A DNA stretch of 64,000 bases, taken from NCBI GenBank assembly GCA_963737285.1, contig CAVTRT010000004.1, forward strand, positions 124,001-188,000, in the 5' to 3' direction. The DNA comes from Trebonia sp963737285 (GTDB lineage Bacteria; Actinomycetota; Actinomycetes; Streptosporangiales; Streptosporangiaceae). Position 1 is the stretch's first letter. Each line of letters begins with the position of its first letter. Both the position numbers and the translations under genes were made by a program. Below are positions 19,531-28,397 of the stretch, in pieces. The notes under the pieces are model-generated. The model searched no databases and was not told the origin of the DNA. It was given only the letters and a program-made list of their open reading frames with translations.

Positions 19531-19640
19531 GTCTTTGCCGGGTTCCCCTGGGAAGGGGGTCATAGGGGGTCTCCCCCTATGCCGGGGGGTCGACAGGGGG
19601 GTCGCCCCCCGGGGAAATAGCTCGCCCCCCGGGGAAATGC
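19531..19640. repeat. GC-rich palindromic region after the array
   Basis: Contains paired words such as GGGGGTCATAGGGGGTCTCCCCCTATG (shown only in part; positions about 19555-19580) and two direct copies of CGCCCCCCGGGGAAAT near 19600-19637. It may end transcription from both converging genes. A degenerate copy lies at about 20858-20970. Confidence 0.6.
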
Positions 19641-19643
19641 TGC

Positions 19644-20813
19644 TTAGACCGTGATCTTTTCTACCAGCGGGGCTACGACCTGCGCGGGTGCGAACTGCTT
19701 CTCGGCTAGCGCCCGAGCGCCGGCTCGCAGCTCAGCCAGCTTGTCCCGGTCGGCCGCGAGCTCGCTCAATGCGTCGGCTAGCGCGTCGGCGTCTCCCGGT
19801 GCCACCAGGATGGCTCCCTCGCCAAAGACGCGCCGCTGCGGCGCCGTGTCCGAGGTGACGATCGCGCACCCGGCGGCCGCCCCCTGGAAGACCTTGTTCG
19901 GCACGACCCGGCGCGCCTTCTCCCCGGTACCGAAGATGCCCAGGCAGACATCATGCTCGGCAACGAGTGCGGGCAACTCGGCCGCCGGCACCCAGTCCAG
20001 CCAGCGCACTGCCGCATTGGCCGCCGCCGCGGACTTCGTCTCGGCCTCGTCCTGGCCACGCCCTATCATCGTGATCTCGATGTTCGCGCCGGCGAGCTTC
20101 CCCAATGCCGAGCCGATCATCGGGGTTCCCTGCAGCGGGGTATACAGCCCGTAGAAGACCACCCGCAGCGGTCCGTCCCCGCCGGGGGCGGGGACGCTGT
20201 CGGGGGACTCCGGGGGGTTGTTGTCGCCCCGGGCCTGCACGACAACGGCCAGCCCGGCGTCGTACCACGCCGCGGGGGCACCCACAGGAACCACGACGCC
20301 GCGGCCACGGTGCCGCTCGGGAAGGGTAGCGAGATGCTCATCGGTGTCCACCACAATCACGTCGGCTGCGCCAAGCGCGCCCGCGTCAATCATCCGCAGC
20401 AGGGCCTGGCGCGGCCCGCCGTCCAGGCGGCGGTCCTTGCCTGTGTCGCTGGCGTTGATGAGGTGGTCCAGCACGATGGGGATCCGCCTGCGGCGCAGCA
20501 GCCCGCGGACCCGGAACACGAACCGGGCGAGGTGAACATCGAAGTGCCCGAGGTACCCGACCACGACCACGTCCGGGGCGGGCATCTGGAAGGCCCGCGT
20601 GGCCAGCGTCGTCCACCGGCCGGCCAGCCTGCCGATCATCGTCGGGATGCCGATCCACGGCTTGGCCAGCAGGTTCACCCGGTCCGCTGTGGACAGTCCG
20701 AGCGGGGCGTTGCACTCCGCGACTTCGAGTCCCTGGGCGATGAGTCCCTCGGCGATGGTGAGGATCCGGGGATGCATGGCCGTGTCATAGGTGCCGAACA
20801 ACATGATGCGCAT
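19644..20813 (-). CDS. GT4-like glycosyltransferase
   Basis: 389 aa, GT-B fold. The N-terminal half begins RIMLFGTYDTAMHPRILTIAEGL and contains VVVVGYLGHFDVHLARF; the C-terminal half has VVFYGLYTPLQGTPMIGSAL, ITMIGRGQDE and the donor-binding stretch VPNKVFQGAAAGCAIVTSD. The transferred sugar is unknown. It lies alone on the minus strand among plus-strand envelope genes, and similar GC-rich repeats lie on both sides, which could mark an inserted cassette. Confidence 0.85.
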   Translation of the reverse strand: MRIMLFGTYDTAMHPRILTIAEGLIAQGLEVAECNAPLGLSTADRVNLLAKPWIGIPTMIGRLAGRWTTLATRAFQMPAPDVVVVGYLGHFDVHLARFVFRVRGLLRRRRIPIVLDHLINASDTGKDRRLDGGPRQALLRMIDAGALGAADVIVVDTDEHLATLPERHRGRGVVVPVGAPAAWYDAGLAVVVQARGDNNPPESPDSVPAPGGDGPLRVVFYGLYTPLQGTPMIGSALGKLAGANIEITMIGRGQDEAETKSAAAANAAVRWLDWVPAAELPALVAEHDVCLGIFGTGEKARRVVPNKVFQGAAAGCAIVTSDTAPQRRVFGEGAILVAPGDADALADALSELAADRDKLAELRAGARALAEKQFAPAQVVAPLVEKITV

Positions 20814-20857
20814 GATGTCTCGCAGCCTAGCGCCCGGCGGCCCGTCAGGAGGGACCT

Positions 20858-20970
20858 CAGCCCGGTAGGCGCCAGCGCCCGCAGGCCGGCGGGTCTTGCC
20901 TGTTCCCCCCGGCAGACAGGTGTCAGGGGCGTCTCATTAGCCGAGGGGCCGACAGGTAGCGTCCCCCTGG
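20858..20970. repeat. Degenerate copy of the repeat found at 19.35-19.61 kb
   Basis: Starts with CAGCCCGGTAGGCG, the core of the 52-bp unit, then follows the same order of words as 19526-19610 (a GTCTTGCC word, a C-rich block, CCGACAGG, a C-rich block) with many substitutions. It has the same orientation as the first copy, so the GT4 gene lies between direct repeats. Confidence 0.55.
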
Positions 20971-21211
20971 CAGACGAGAGAGTTGTCACATCGCAGACAC
21001 AATCACCCGTTTTTGCCCTGCCTGCGGCTAGCTCCTGGCACGATCGAGGTAGGCGGAGCATGGTCAGAATGCCGACTTTGCGATCACGACCGCGCGGAGC
21101 CGCCTACAATTATCGCTGTTCCATACCCGGTTCGTGGCAATATTCAGGGTTCGACACCAACCGATGGATCACAGCTAGAAAGCACTGTTCGCAGAAACCG
21201 AGGACTGATAC
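20971..21211. other. ugd upstream region
   Basis: No coding region was recognised. The last 100 bases before the ugd ATG are less GC-rich than the flanks and probably carry the ugd promoter. A clear Shine-Dalgarno site is lacking. Confidence 0.4.
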
Positions 21212-22549
21212 ATGCGCGTCACCGCCATCGGCATCGGCTACCTGGGCCTGACGCACGCCGTCTGCATGGCCGACCTGGGCCACCAGGTCCTCGCCATCGA
21301 TGTCGACGTGGAGAAGGTCGAGAAGGCATCGCGAGGGGAGACCCCCTTCTTCGAGCCTGGGCTGGAACCGCTGCTGCGCAAGAACCTCGACGCAGGTCGG
21401 CTGCGCTTCACCACATCTTTCCAGGAGATCGGCGACTTCGGTGAGGTTCACTTCCTCTGCGTAGGCACGCCGCAAAAGCCAGGCGAGACGGCCGCCGACC
21501 TAAGCTACGTGTATGGCGCCATCGACGCGCTCGCGCCGCACCTGATGCAGGAGTGCCTGATCGTCGGGAAGTCAACGGTTCCCGTGGGCACGGCCCGCGA
21601 CCTGCTGAACCGCGTCCAGGCGAAGGCCCCGGCCGGCGATGCGGTGAACCTGCTGTGGAACCCTGAGTTCCTCCGCGAGGGCTACGCCGTCCAGGACACC
21701 CTGACCCCGGATCGCTTCGTGTTCGGCGTGACCAGCGACGAGGCCGGCGCTACGGCGGACGCGACCATCCGCGAGGTCTACGCCACGCCGCTGAACTCGG
21801 GTATCCCCGGCATTACCATGGACCTGGAGACGGCCGAGCTGGTCAAGGTGTCGGCGAACTCCTTCCTGGCGACCAAGATCTCGTTCATCAACGCGATGGC
21901 CGAGATGTGCGAGGCGTCCGGCGCCGACGTGATCGCGCTCGCCAACGCGATCGGCATGGACGAGCGGATCGGCCGCAAGTTCCTGTCGCCCGGCCTCGGC
22001 TTCGGCGGCGGCTGCCTGCCGAAGGACATCCGCGCGTTCCGCACCACCGCCGACAGCAAGGGCATCGACTCGATCGTGCGCCTGCTCACCACCGTCGATG
22101 ACATCAACCTCGGCCGCCGCGACCGGGTGACCACACTGGCCCGCGAGGCCGTCGGCGGCGACCTAGTGGGCAAGAAGATCGCCGTCTTGGGCATCGCGTT
22201 CAAGCCCAACACCGACGACCTGCGTGACTCCCCGAGCCTCGACATCTGCAAGCGGCTCGCCACCGAGGGCGCGATCGTGTCCGTGCACGACCCGGTGGCC
22301 AACGCGAACGCCGCCCGCAACTACCCCGACTTCCATTACGCCGACTCGGTACACGAGGCGCTGGCGGAGGCCGAGGTCGTGCTGCACCTCACCGAGTGGG
22401 CCGAATTCCGGGCCATCGACCCGGTTGTGGTGGCCGAGGTCGTGGCGCAGAAGATCCTCATCGACGCTCGCTCCGCGCTAGACGCCGACTCCTGGCACGC
22501 CGCAGGCTGGACTGTCTACCGCCCCGGCCAGCCCGCCAAGCTGGCCTAG
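21212..22549 (+). CDS. UDP-glucose/GDP-mannose dehydrogenase family protein (probably UDP-glucose 6-dehydrogenase)
   Basis: 445 aa. It has the N-terminal Rossmann motif (GIGYLGLTHAV), VGTPQKP, STVPVGTARDL, NPEFLREGYAV, the catalytic cysteine in GFGGGCLPKD and the C-terminal NAD-like domain VLGIAFKPNTDDLRDSPS. The family oxidises nucleotide sugars twice to uronic acids. The NPEFLREGxAV motif favours UDP-glucose as substrate over GDP-mannose or UDP-ManNAc. Its product, UDP-glucuronate, would feed surface polysaccharides made by the neighbouring glycosyltransferases. Confidence 0.9.
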   Translation: MRVTAIGIGYLGLTHAVCMADLGHQVLAIDVDVEKVEKASRGETPFFEPGLEPLLRKNLDAGRLRFTTSFQEIGDFGEVHFLCVGTPQKPGETAADLSYVYGAIDALAPHLMQECLIVGKSTVPVGTARDLLNRVQAKAPAGDAVNLLWNPEFLREGYAVQDTLTPDRFVFGVTSDEAGATADATIREVYATPLNSGIPGITMDLETAELVKVSANSFLATKISFINAMAEMCEASGADVIALANAIGMDERIGRKFLSPGLGFGGGCLPKDIRAFRTTADSKGIDSIVRLLTTVDDINLGRRDRVTTLAREAVGGDLVGKKIAVLGIAFKPNTDDLRDSPSLDICKRLATEGAIVSVHDPVANANAARNYPDFHYADSVHEALAEAEVVLHLTEWAEFRAIDPVVVAEVVAQKILIDARSALDADSWHAAGWTVYRPGQPAKLA

Positions 22550-22582
22550 CAGAGCTGGCCTAGCAGAGCTGGCCTAGCAGAG
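22541..22582. repeat. 14-bp tandem repeat across two convergent stop codons
   Basis: Three copies of CTGGCCTAGCAGAG begin at 22541, 22555 and 22569. Each contains the palindrome CTAG, which reads as TAG on both strands. The first copy holds the ugd stop, and the third holds the otsB stop. Confidence 0.85.
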
Positions 22583-23392
22583 GCTGTCGGCTAGTGCGGT
22601 CAGCAGCGCGACGACGCCAGCGGGGCCGTTGACCACCAGGTCGGCGGCCTCCGCGACTTCCGGCACCTCTGGGCTGGCACTGGCCACCGCGCAGCCTTGG
22701 AGGGTTCCCGCCGCCCGCTGGGCATCGATCTCCGCGAACACTGACAGGTCACCGAGGTCATCTCCGCAGAACAGGACGCAGCGAGTCTCCCGCTCGGCCG
22801 CGAGCGCTCGCAGTGCCGCGCCCTTGTCGATGGCTGCCGGGCGCAACTCCAAGACGAAGCGGCCCGGTTCGAGAGCCAGGCCGGCCCGTTCTGAAAGGTC
22901 GAAAAGAGGATCCCGGAGGGCGGCGAGCACACCCTGGGGGTCGGCGGCCCGGCGGGTATGGACGGCGAGGGCCGTCCCCTTGTCCTCGATGCTGGTGCCT
23001 TCGGGCGCGCCAGCCGACTCGAGCACGCTCGGCAGCAGCCGTCGTGCCGTCTCCACCCCCGCGGGCACTGGCGCGGCGGTCATTCGCCCAGCTTGCCAGC
23101 GTTCGGCTCCGTAATGGCCTAGGACGATCAAGCCGGGTACCGCGGCCAAGCCACCGAGCGCGATCGCGTCGGCAGCGGGGCGCCCGGTGATGATCGCCAC
23201 CGTCCCCACGACCGCGGCGAGCCGCGACAGGGCCTTGGCCGCCCCGGGGTAGGCACGGGCGTCGGCAGGATCTTCGACGATCGGCGACAGGGTCCCGTCG
23301 AAGTCGGAGGCGATCAGCGCTCCGCCTGGATCGGCAAGGATCGCGTCAAGCCCGGCTTGTCCGGCCCGCGTCCGCGCGCTAGGCAATGTCAC
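22574..23392 (-). CDS. otsB: Trehalose-6-phosphate phosphatase
   Basis: 272 aa, HAD superfamily. Motif I is SDFDGTLSPI (DxDGTL), motif II is in VAIITGRPAAD, and motif IV is GDDLGDLSVF. It removes phosphate from trehalose-6-phosphate made by OtsA. The gene is followed on the minus strand by ugd (convergent) and preceded by the DUF3263 gene with about 75 bases between them. Confidence 0.92.
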   Translation of the reverse strand: MTLPSARTRAGQAGLDAILADPGGALIASDFDGTLSPIVEDPADARAYPGAAKALSRLAAVVGTVAIITGRPAADAIALGGLAAVPGLIVLGHYGAERWQAGRMTAAPVPAGVETARRLLPSVLESAGAPEGTSIEDKGTALAVHTRRAADPQGVLAALRDPLFDLSERAGLALEPGRFVLELRPAAIDKGAALRALAAERETRCVLFCGDDLGDLSVFAEIDAQRAAGTLQGCAVASASPEVPEVAEAADLVVNGPAGVVALLTALADSLC

Positions 23393-23467
23393 GCTTCACC
23401 CCTCCAAGAAGCGCATGTGACTGTGATCCAGGCAAGACGAGGAGGGCTGCGGCTATGGACGAGTAAC

Positions 23468-23716
23468 TCACTTCATGCCCTGCTGTGGGGAGCGCAAGGC
23501 GGCGCGGCGGGCGCGTAGCGCGCGCAGGCGCTTGACCAGGGATGGGTCGAACTGGAGCGCTTCGGGCTTGTCGATGAGCTCGTTGAGCACCTGGTAATAC
23601 CGCGTCGCCGACATACCCAGCGTCTGCGCGATGCCCAGCTCCTTCGCTCCCGCCGAGCGCCACGTCCCCCGCTCGAAAGCCAGCACCCGCCTGTCGCGAT
23701 CGGACAAGGCTGGCAT
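23468..23716 (-). CDS. DUF3263 protein
   Basis: 82 aa from ATG 23716, which has a strong GGAGGTGA 5 bases upstream; an ATG at 23770 adds residues unlike the family. The DUF3263 signature is clear: LSDRDRRVLAFERGTWRSAG followed by GMSATRYYQVLNELID and LVKRLRALR. It looks like a small helix-turn-helix DNA-binding protein, but no function is established as far as I know. It sits upstream of otsB on the same strand. Confidence 0.9.
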   Translation of the reverse strand: MPALSDRDRRVLAFERGTWRSAGAKELGIAQTLGMSATRYYQVLNELIDKPEALQFDPSLVKRLRALRARRAALRSPQQGMK

Positions 23717-23916
23717 CGGTTCACCTCCAGGTGGGGCACGCTCGCGGGCCGACTCCTCCCAGTGTCTCACGTGCCCAGATTCAAGCTAAACGGTAACCGT
23801 CACGCGCAGATAACGTCTCAGGGCACATACAGCGTGTCGCGTGTCGTTGACGGCAAGCGCGTGACACCATGGGATAACTCCGCCCTCCCTACGCCCCGGA
23901 GGGGTCCCTGAGCACC

Positions 23917-25860
23917 GTGCCCATGCGACTGACCAGCGGCATCAGGCCGCTCGCCGCGGCCATCATGTCGGGCTGCCTGCTAGCCGCCGTGGGCGGCACC
24001 GCCGCAGCGGGCACCTCCGCAGCGGGCACCGCCGCGGCCGGCACCACGTGGGCCGTCGCGATGCCCGCCGCCCAGGCCCCGGATCTCGCGGCGCAATGGT
24101 GGCTGACCACCCTTGACGTTCCGCAGGCCTGGCACAGTCCACAGGGCGGGCGATCGTCTGCTAGCCTGCCCGGCGCAGGCGTGACGATCGCGGTGCTGTC
24201 CACCGGCGTTGACCCGTCGCATCCTGACCTCGCCGGGGACGTGACCACGGGACCTGACCTCAGCCACTCGGGGGCCGGTCCAGGCGACCCCTACTGGGGC
24301 GTTGAGGGGACTGCGGTCGCGAGCTTGATCGCCGGCCACGGGCACGGTACCCGCGACCCTGAGGGCACCGGATCGCAGGGCATCACCGGCGTCGCGCCTG
24401 GTGCGCGGATCCTGTCACTGCGAGTCACCCTGGAGTTCAACGACCCCCGCAACGCCGACGCTGGGATCACGCGCGGACTGCCCGACGCGATCGCCGCCGG
24501 GATCAGGTACGCAGTCAGCCACGGAGCCTCCGTGATCGCACTGCCACTTGATCCTGGCACGCTGGGGCCATTGATGACAGGTGATCCCACCGCGGCCGGA
24601 GGCAGCCCGGCCGAGCGTGCCGCCGTCATGGCGGCCCTGGCGGCCGACGTGGTCTTGGTCGCCCCGGCTGGCGACAACGCCGCGAGCACCGGCACCGTGA
24701 ACTACCCGGCCGCCTACCCCGGCGTGATCGCGGTGGGCGCGACCGACCGCAGCGGTTCCCTTGAGTCATTCTCCAGCACTCGGTCCTTCGTGGCGCTGAC
24801 CGCACCGGGCGCTGGCCTGACGGTTGCCGCGCCTGATGGTGGCTACAACGCGATCAAGACCACCGACATGTCCGCCGCCCTGACGGCGGGCGTCGCGGCG
24901 CTGATCCGCGCCCGCTACCCTCGGCTGTCGGCAGCCCAGGTGACGCGGGCGATCGAGCATGGCACCACGCCGGAAGCGGCCGGAAGCCAGGCGGCCGGGA
25001 CCGGGACTGGTGCGCTGAACGCCATGCGGGCGATGCGGCAGGCGGCGGTCATCGCGGCGACACTGCCGCCTGTCGCCTCGCCAACACCAGCGGCCGTGCA
25101 ACGGGCCGTGCGGCGCCACTCACCCGCCAGGGCGCTGCCCACCGCCCAGGTGACGACCACGCAGTCCAACGTCGGCGGCGAGGTCCGCTCGGCCCTGCGG
25201 GACGTGGCGTTCGGCGCGGGCATCCTCATCGCGCTCCTCGTCGCCCTGCTGGTGCTTGCCAAGGCCAGGCGACGGCGGGCACGGGCACTGCGGCTTCGGC
25301 AGGCCCTGGCAGGGCCGCAGCCAGCAGCGCAGACGCCCCCGAAGGCGCCCGGTGGCCGTCTTGCGATCACTAGCGGCTTCCAGGCTCTGGCCAGCCACGG
25401 GACGCACGCGGCCGGACGCGTGCGAAGCTTCTCCGGCACCCCCGCGGCCGGCCGCCAGCCCGCCGCCGACGATCGCCAGGCACCCGGCACGCCAGTTACG
25501 GGCGGTACCTGGCCGGGTGGGCCTGTCATGGCCGGCGCCGCTGCCAGGCCCCGCTCGCGCACGTCCCCGCTGACGCGTACCGGCTCCCTGGGACCGATAG
25601 GCCGCCCGGCGATCCGTCCGGACCGGCCCTACGACTCGGTGCCGTGGAGAGCCGGCCCAGATGCCGATGTCCACTTCATCGGCTCCCCCCACGACCAGTG
25701 GTCGCTGCCACGCCCGCCGTGGGAGCAGTCCTGCGATCCACTGGCGGCCGCCCCGGTCGCACCCGATGACCCGGCCTGGCGGGAGCCCCACACTGGCCCG
25801 ATGTACGTCTGGAACCCGGCCACCAACTCCGGCCCGATCCCCATCGCTGACGAGGACTAG
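23917..25860 (+). CDS. Secreted S8-type pseudo-protease (subtilase fold, all catalytic residues replaced), membrane-anchored
   Basis: 647 aa from GTG 23917 (ATG 23923 also possible). A signal peptide (about residues 1-32), a mycosin-like subtilase domain (about 55-370), a membrane helix (about 433-452, GILIALLVALLVLAKARRRR) and a 190-residue disordered cytoplasmic tail. The fold is unmistakable (VTIAVLSTGVDPSHPDL, GVAPGARILSLRV, NYPAAYPGVIAVGATDRSG, AGVAALIRARYP). But the catalytic Asp is Ser95, the His is Glu130 (VEGTAVAS instead of GHGTxVAG), the oxyanion Asn is Asp253 and the nucleophile Ser is Asp317 (TTDMSAA instead of GTSMAAP). It cannot be a classical serine protease. The frame is open and intact, so it is probably under selection for another role such as binding or scaffolding. 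Confidence 0.88.
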   Translation: MPMRLTSGIRPLAAAIMSGCLLAAVGGTAAAGTSAAGTAAAGTTWAVAMPAAQAPDLAAQWWLTTLDVPQAWHSPQGGRSSASLPGAGVTIAVLSTGVDPSHPDLAGDVTTGPDLSHSGAGPGDPYWGVEGTAVASLIAGHGHGTRDPEGTGSQGITGVAPGARILSLRVTLEFNDPRNADAGITRGLPDAIAAGIRYAVSHGASVIALPLDPGTLGPLMTGDPTAAGGSPAERAAVMAALAADVVLVAPAGDNAASTGTVNYPAAYPGVIAVGATDRSGSLESFSSTRSFVALTAPGAGLTVAAPDGGYNAIKTTDMSAALTAGVAALIRARYPRLSAAQVTRAIEHGTTPEAAGSQAAGTGTGALNAMRAMRQAAVIAATLPPVASPTPAAVQRAVRRHSPARALPTAQVTTTQSNVGGEVRSALRDVAFGAGILIALLVALLVLAKARRRRARALRLRQALAGPQPAAQTPPKAPGGRLAITSGFQALASHGTHAAGRVRSFSGTPAAGRQPAADDRQAPGTPVTGGTWPGGPVMAGAAARPRSRTSPLTRTGSLGPIGRPAIRPDRPYDSVPWRAGPDADVHFIGSPHDQWSLPRPPWEQSCDPLAAAPVAPDDPAWREPHTGPMYVWNPATNSGPIPIADED

Positions 25861-25880
25861 ACTCCGGAGTCGCTGAAGGG

Positions 25881-26867
25881 TCACTCACCCGGGTAGCGCA
25901 GGCCGATCTGCTCGCGGATCGCGTCCAGCGTCGCCATGATGGCGACCGTCTCCTGCGGCGGGAGGATGTCGCTCGCGATCCGGCCGTCGCTGATCAGCCG
26001 CTCTGCCTCCGCCGCCTGGAACTGCATGCCCCGGCCCTCGACGGGCGGGCGGACGTCCTCGATCAGCGTGCCGTCCGCGTCGTAGACGCGCAGGCCGGTT
26101 GCCGCGTACCAGACGCTGTCGATCTCGATGCGGCCGCCGGTGCCGAGGACGACCGCCGCGTTCGGTCCCCGCGTGGTGCTGGCGGAGTACGTCGTGGCGA
26201 TCTGCCCGCCCGGGTAGCGGAACATGGTGGCCACCTGGGCGTCGGCGCCGGTCTCCCTGAGCGTGGCGACGGCCTGGATCGACTGCGGCGTGCCGAACAG
26301 GTCAGATGCGAAGGAGACCGGGTAGACGCCGAGGTCGAGTAGCGCCCCGCCACCGAGCTCTAGGGCGTTGAGCCGGTGCCCGGGATCGTCGGGCAGCTGC
26401 TGGGTGTGATCGGCGCTCATGGAGCGCAGCTCGCCGATCGTCCCGGCGGCCACGATCTCCCTGAGCCGGACCATGTGGGGGAGCCAGCGGGTCCACATTG
26501 CCTCAAGGACTAGCAGGCCGCTGTCGGCGGCGTGCGTCACGAGCTGCTGCGCCTGTGTCGCGTTGAGCGTGAATGGCTTCTCTACCAGGACGTGCTTGCC
26601 CGCCTCCAGCGCGAGCCTGGCGTTCGGGTAATGGAACGGGTGCGGTGTCGCCACGTAGACGAGGTCAACCGAGGAGTCGGCTACCAGCGACTCGTAGCTC
26701 GCATGCGCCGCTGGCAGCTCGAAGAGCGCAGCGAACTGCTCCGCGTTCTCGCGAGTGCGCGACCCGACCGCCGCCACCGTGTGGCCGGCCAGCAGCAGGT
26801 CTCGAGTGAACTGCCGGGCGATGCCGCCCGTGCCCAGGATTCCCCACCGCGCCGCCGGCCGGGCCAT
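25881..26867 (-). CDS. Gfo/Idh/MocA-family oxidoreductase
   Basis: 328 aa from ATG 26867 (GGAG 5-8 bases upstream; GTG starts at 26876 and 26879 are possible). N-terminal NAD(P) motif WGILGTGGIARQF, then VYVATPHPFHYPNA and the family signature GKHVLVEKPFTLNATQA with the catalytic Lys-Pro pair, then a substrate-domain stretch GGGALLDLGVYPVSFA. The family oxidises or reduces sugars and cyclitols; the substrate is unknown. The upstream stretch 26890-26935 carries a short direct repeat of GTCTTGGGCGGACGGAT. Confidence 0.9.
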   Translation of the reverse strand: MARPAARWGILGTGGIARQFTRDLLLAGHTVAAVGSRTRENAEQFAALFELPAAHASYESLVADSSVDLVYVATPHPFHYPNARLALEAGKHVLVEKPFTLNATQAQQLVTHAADSGLLVLEAMWTRWLPHMVRLREIVAAGTIGELRSMSADHTQQLPDDPGHRLNALELGGGALLDLGVYPVSFASDLFGTPQSIQAVATLRETGADAQVATMFRYPGGQIATTYSASTTRGPNAAVVLGTGGRIEIDSVWYAATGLRVYDADGTLIEDVRPPVEGRGMQFQAAEAERLISDGRIASDILPPQETVAIMATLDAIREQIGLRYPGE

Positions 26868-26974
26868 GCTCTCCACCACTACGCGCTCCTTGTCTTGGGC
26901 GGACGGATCGTCTTGGGCGGACGGATTGTCTTGGCGAGGGCACCAGGCGCCCGTCCGGGTAATGACCGCGACAA

Positions 26975-27180
26975 TTATCCCAGACGGCGCGCATCGCCCA
27001 GCCACTGCTCGAATTCCGCTGCCACGATCCGCTCGTCATGGACTCCGGACGCCGCGGCGGAGGCGAGCCAGACAATAGGCGGCCCATGATCTCCGGCTCC
27101 AGCAGGCCGGGCAGCCTGGCTGAGTCCCGCCGCGATGGCAGCCGGCCGTCCTCGGCAGGAAGGATGCTGTGCCGGGTCGT
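26975..27180 (-). pseudogene. C-terminal remnant of a short-chain dehydrogenase
   Basis: Reading leftwards, one frame gives LLEPEIMG and the next gives PPIVWLASAAASGVHDERIVAAEFEQWL before a TAA at 26975. Joined, they match the C-terminus of a group of SDR oxidoreductases. One base is missing at about 27079-27085. The rest of the gene is absent, because the DUF6629 gene ends immediately upstream. Probably a leftover of a deleted gene. Confidence 0.5.
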
Positions 27181-27864
27181 TCACCTGCCGGGGAGGAGCC
27201 ATTCGGCCGCTGGCTGGGCAGGCCGGTGGTGCGGCCTGCCCAAGCGGCAGTGCAGTGCGATGGCCGCGCTTGACACGGCGGCCCAGCCGCACCATACGGA
27301 TGCGAACCCGGAGGCGGTGAGGCGGGCGATGATGACGACGGCGATGAGGTTGGCGATGCCGAAGATGACGACGTGGCGGTAGCCCGACAGCAGGAGCGGC
27401 CCGCATACCGCCAGCATGTACAGGGCGGTGATCAGCAGGCCGTCATGCAGCCGGACGCTGTAGGCCAGGTGATAGGGGGCGAGCCGCACCCCGACCGGGC
27501 CGCGGGCCATCGCGGCAAGCAGGACCGCGGCGGTCACGGCGCCGGTCACCGCGAACGGCACCATCATCAGCTTCCGCCTCCTCGTCGGCTCCAGGGCGAT
27601 AACGGCCAGGGGAACCAGCATGGGCAGCACGACCAAGGCGATCACCAGGTAGGCCCACAGCGCGAGATGACCGGCCTCCCGCGGCACGTGGCCCTGGAGC
27701 CACAGCCAGACGAGCGCCTCGATGAGCTGGTGGGCGCCCAGCAGCAGCGGAAGCCACGCGAGCGCGATCAGCTCACGGCGCTGGCGGACATGACGGACGG
27801 CGTCAACGCCGATCGCGATGATCACCACGCCGCCCGCGAGGTCAGCTTGCGGGGAGAAGCACAT
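27181..27864 (-). CDS. DUF6629 membrane protein
   Basis: 227 aa from ATG 27864 with GGAGG 7 bases upstream. The start MCFSPQADLAGGVVIIAIGVDAV and LGAHQLIEALVWLW are the family signature. Seven or so membrane helices span the protein. The function is unknown. A longer open frame to 28086 adds only arginine-rich sequence and was not used. Confidence 0.85.
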   Translation of the reverse strand: MCFSPQADLAGGVVIIAIGVDAVRHVRQRRELIALAWLPLLLGAHQLIEALVWLWLQGHVPREAGHLALWAYLVIALVVLPMLVPLAVIALEPTRRRKLMMVPFAVTGAVTAAVLLAAMARGPVGVRLAPYHLAYSVRLHDGLLITALYMLAVCGPLLLSGYRHVVIFGIANLIAVVIIARLTASGFASVWCGWAAVSSAAIALHCRLGRPHHRPAQPAAEWLLPGR

Positions 27865-28397
27865 GCGGGATCCTCCGGCCGTTGCCCGGCGGCTGACCAG
27901 GACCGGCGCCGGGATGGCTGCTGCCCGCCACCTCGCTGGGCAGGGGCCGGCCAGGTTCATCATGGCACCCGCAGCATGGCACCGCAGCCCGACCTGGCGC
28001 AAACCGGCGCGCTTTAAGCGCCGCGCCAAGGATGGTGGCCATCCACCCAGTCCGCCGGAAGTACACGCGATAAGCGCCGGGGGCATCGACTAGACCGTCA
28101 GCTAGCCATCTTTCACGGGTTTGGGTGACATCTTTCATATTGACCATTATGGCCGGCTCTGGCGCTATGCAGGCAGGACGCTTTTGCCTGGTATCTTCCC
28201 GGCCCGTATAACTCCCGCGTTGCCACGCGGGGGGTGCCCGCGAGTCTCTTGCGGAACGACGATATTGTTTTGCGCAGCGGCTCCATAAGAATCGCGCTCT
28301 GCCCTGCGCAGTGCGAGGGCCTGCCGGTAATGCGCGCATTGATGGCATTAATCTGCTCGCGTCAGTTATCAGTTAATACTGTGTCAGGGGGGTACCA
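27865..28397. other. Intergenic region upstream of ctaD
   Basis: 533 bases between divergent genes. No gene is supported. The last 120 bases are AT-richer and contain the likely ctaD promoter (a TAATACT stretch near 28374-28380). Confidence 0.45.

Noticed and set aside
21148..21165. tRNA T-arm-like GGTTCGA motif
   Set aside because: No acceptor or anticodon stem could be built around it. No tRNA was found anywhere in the window.
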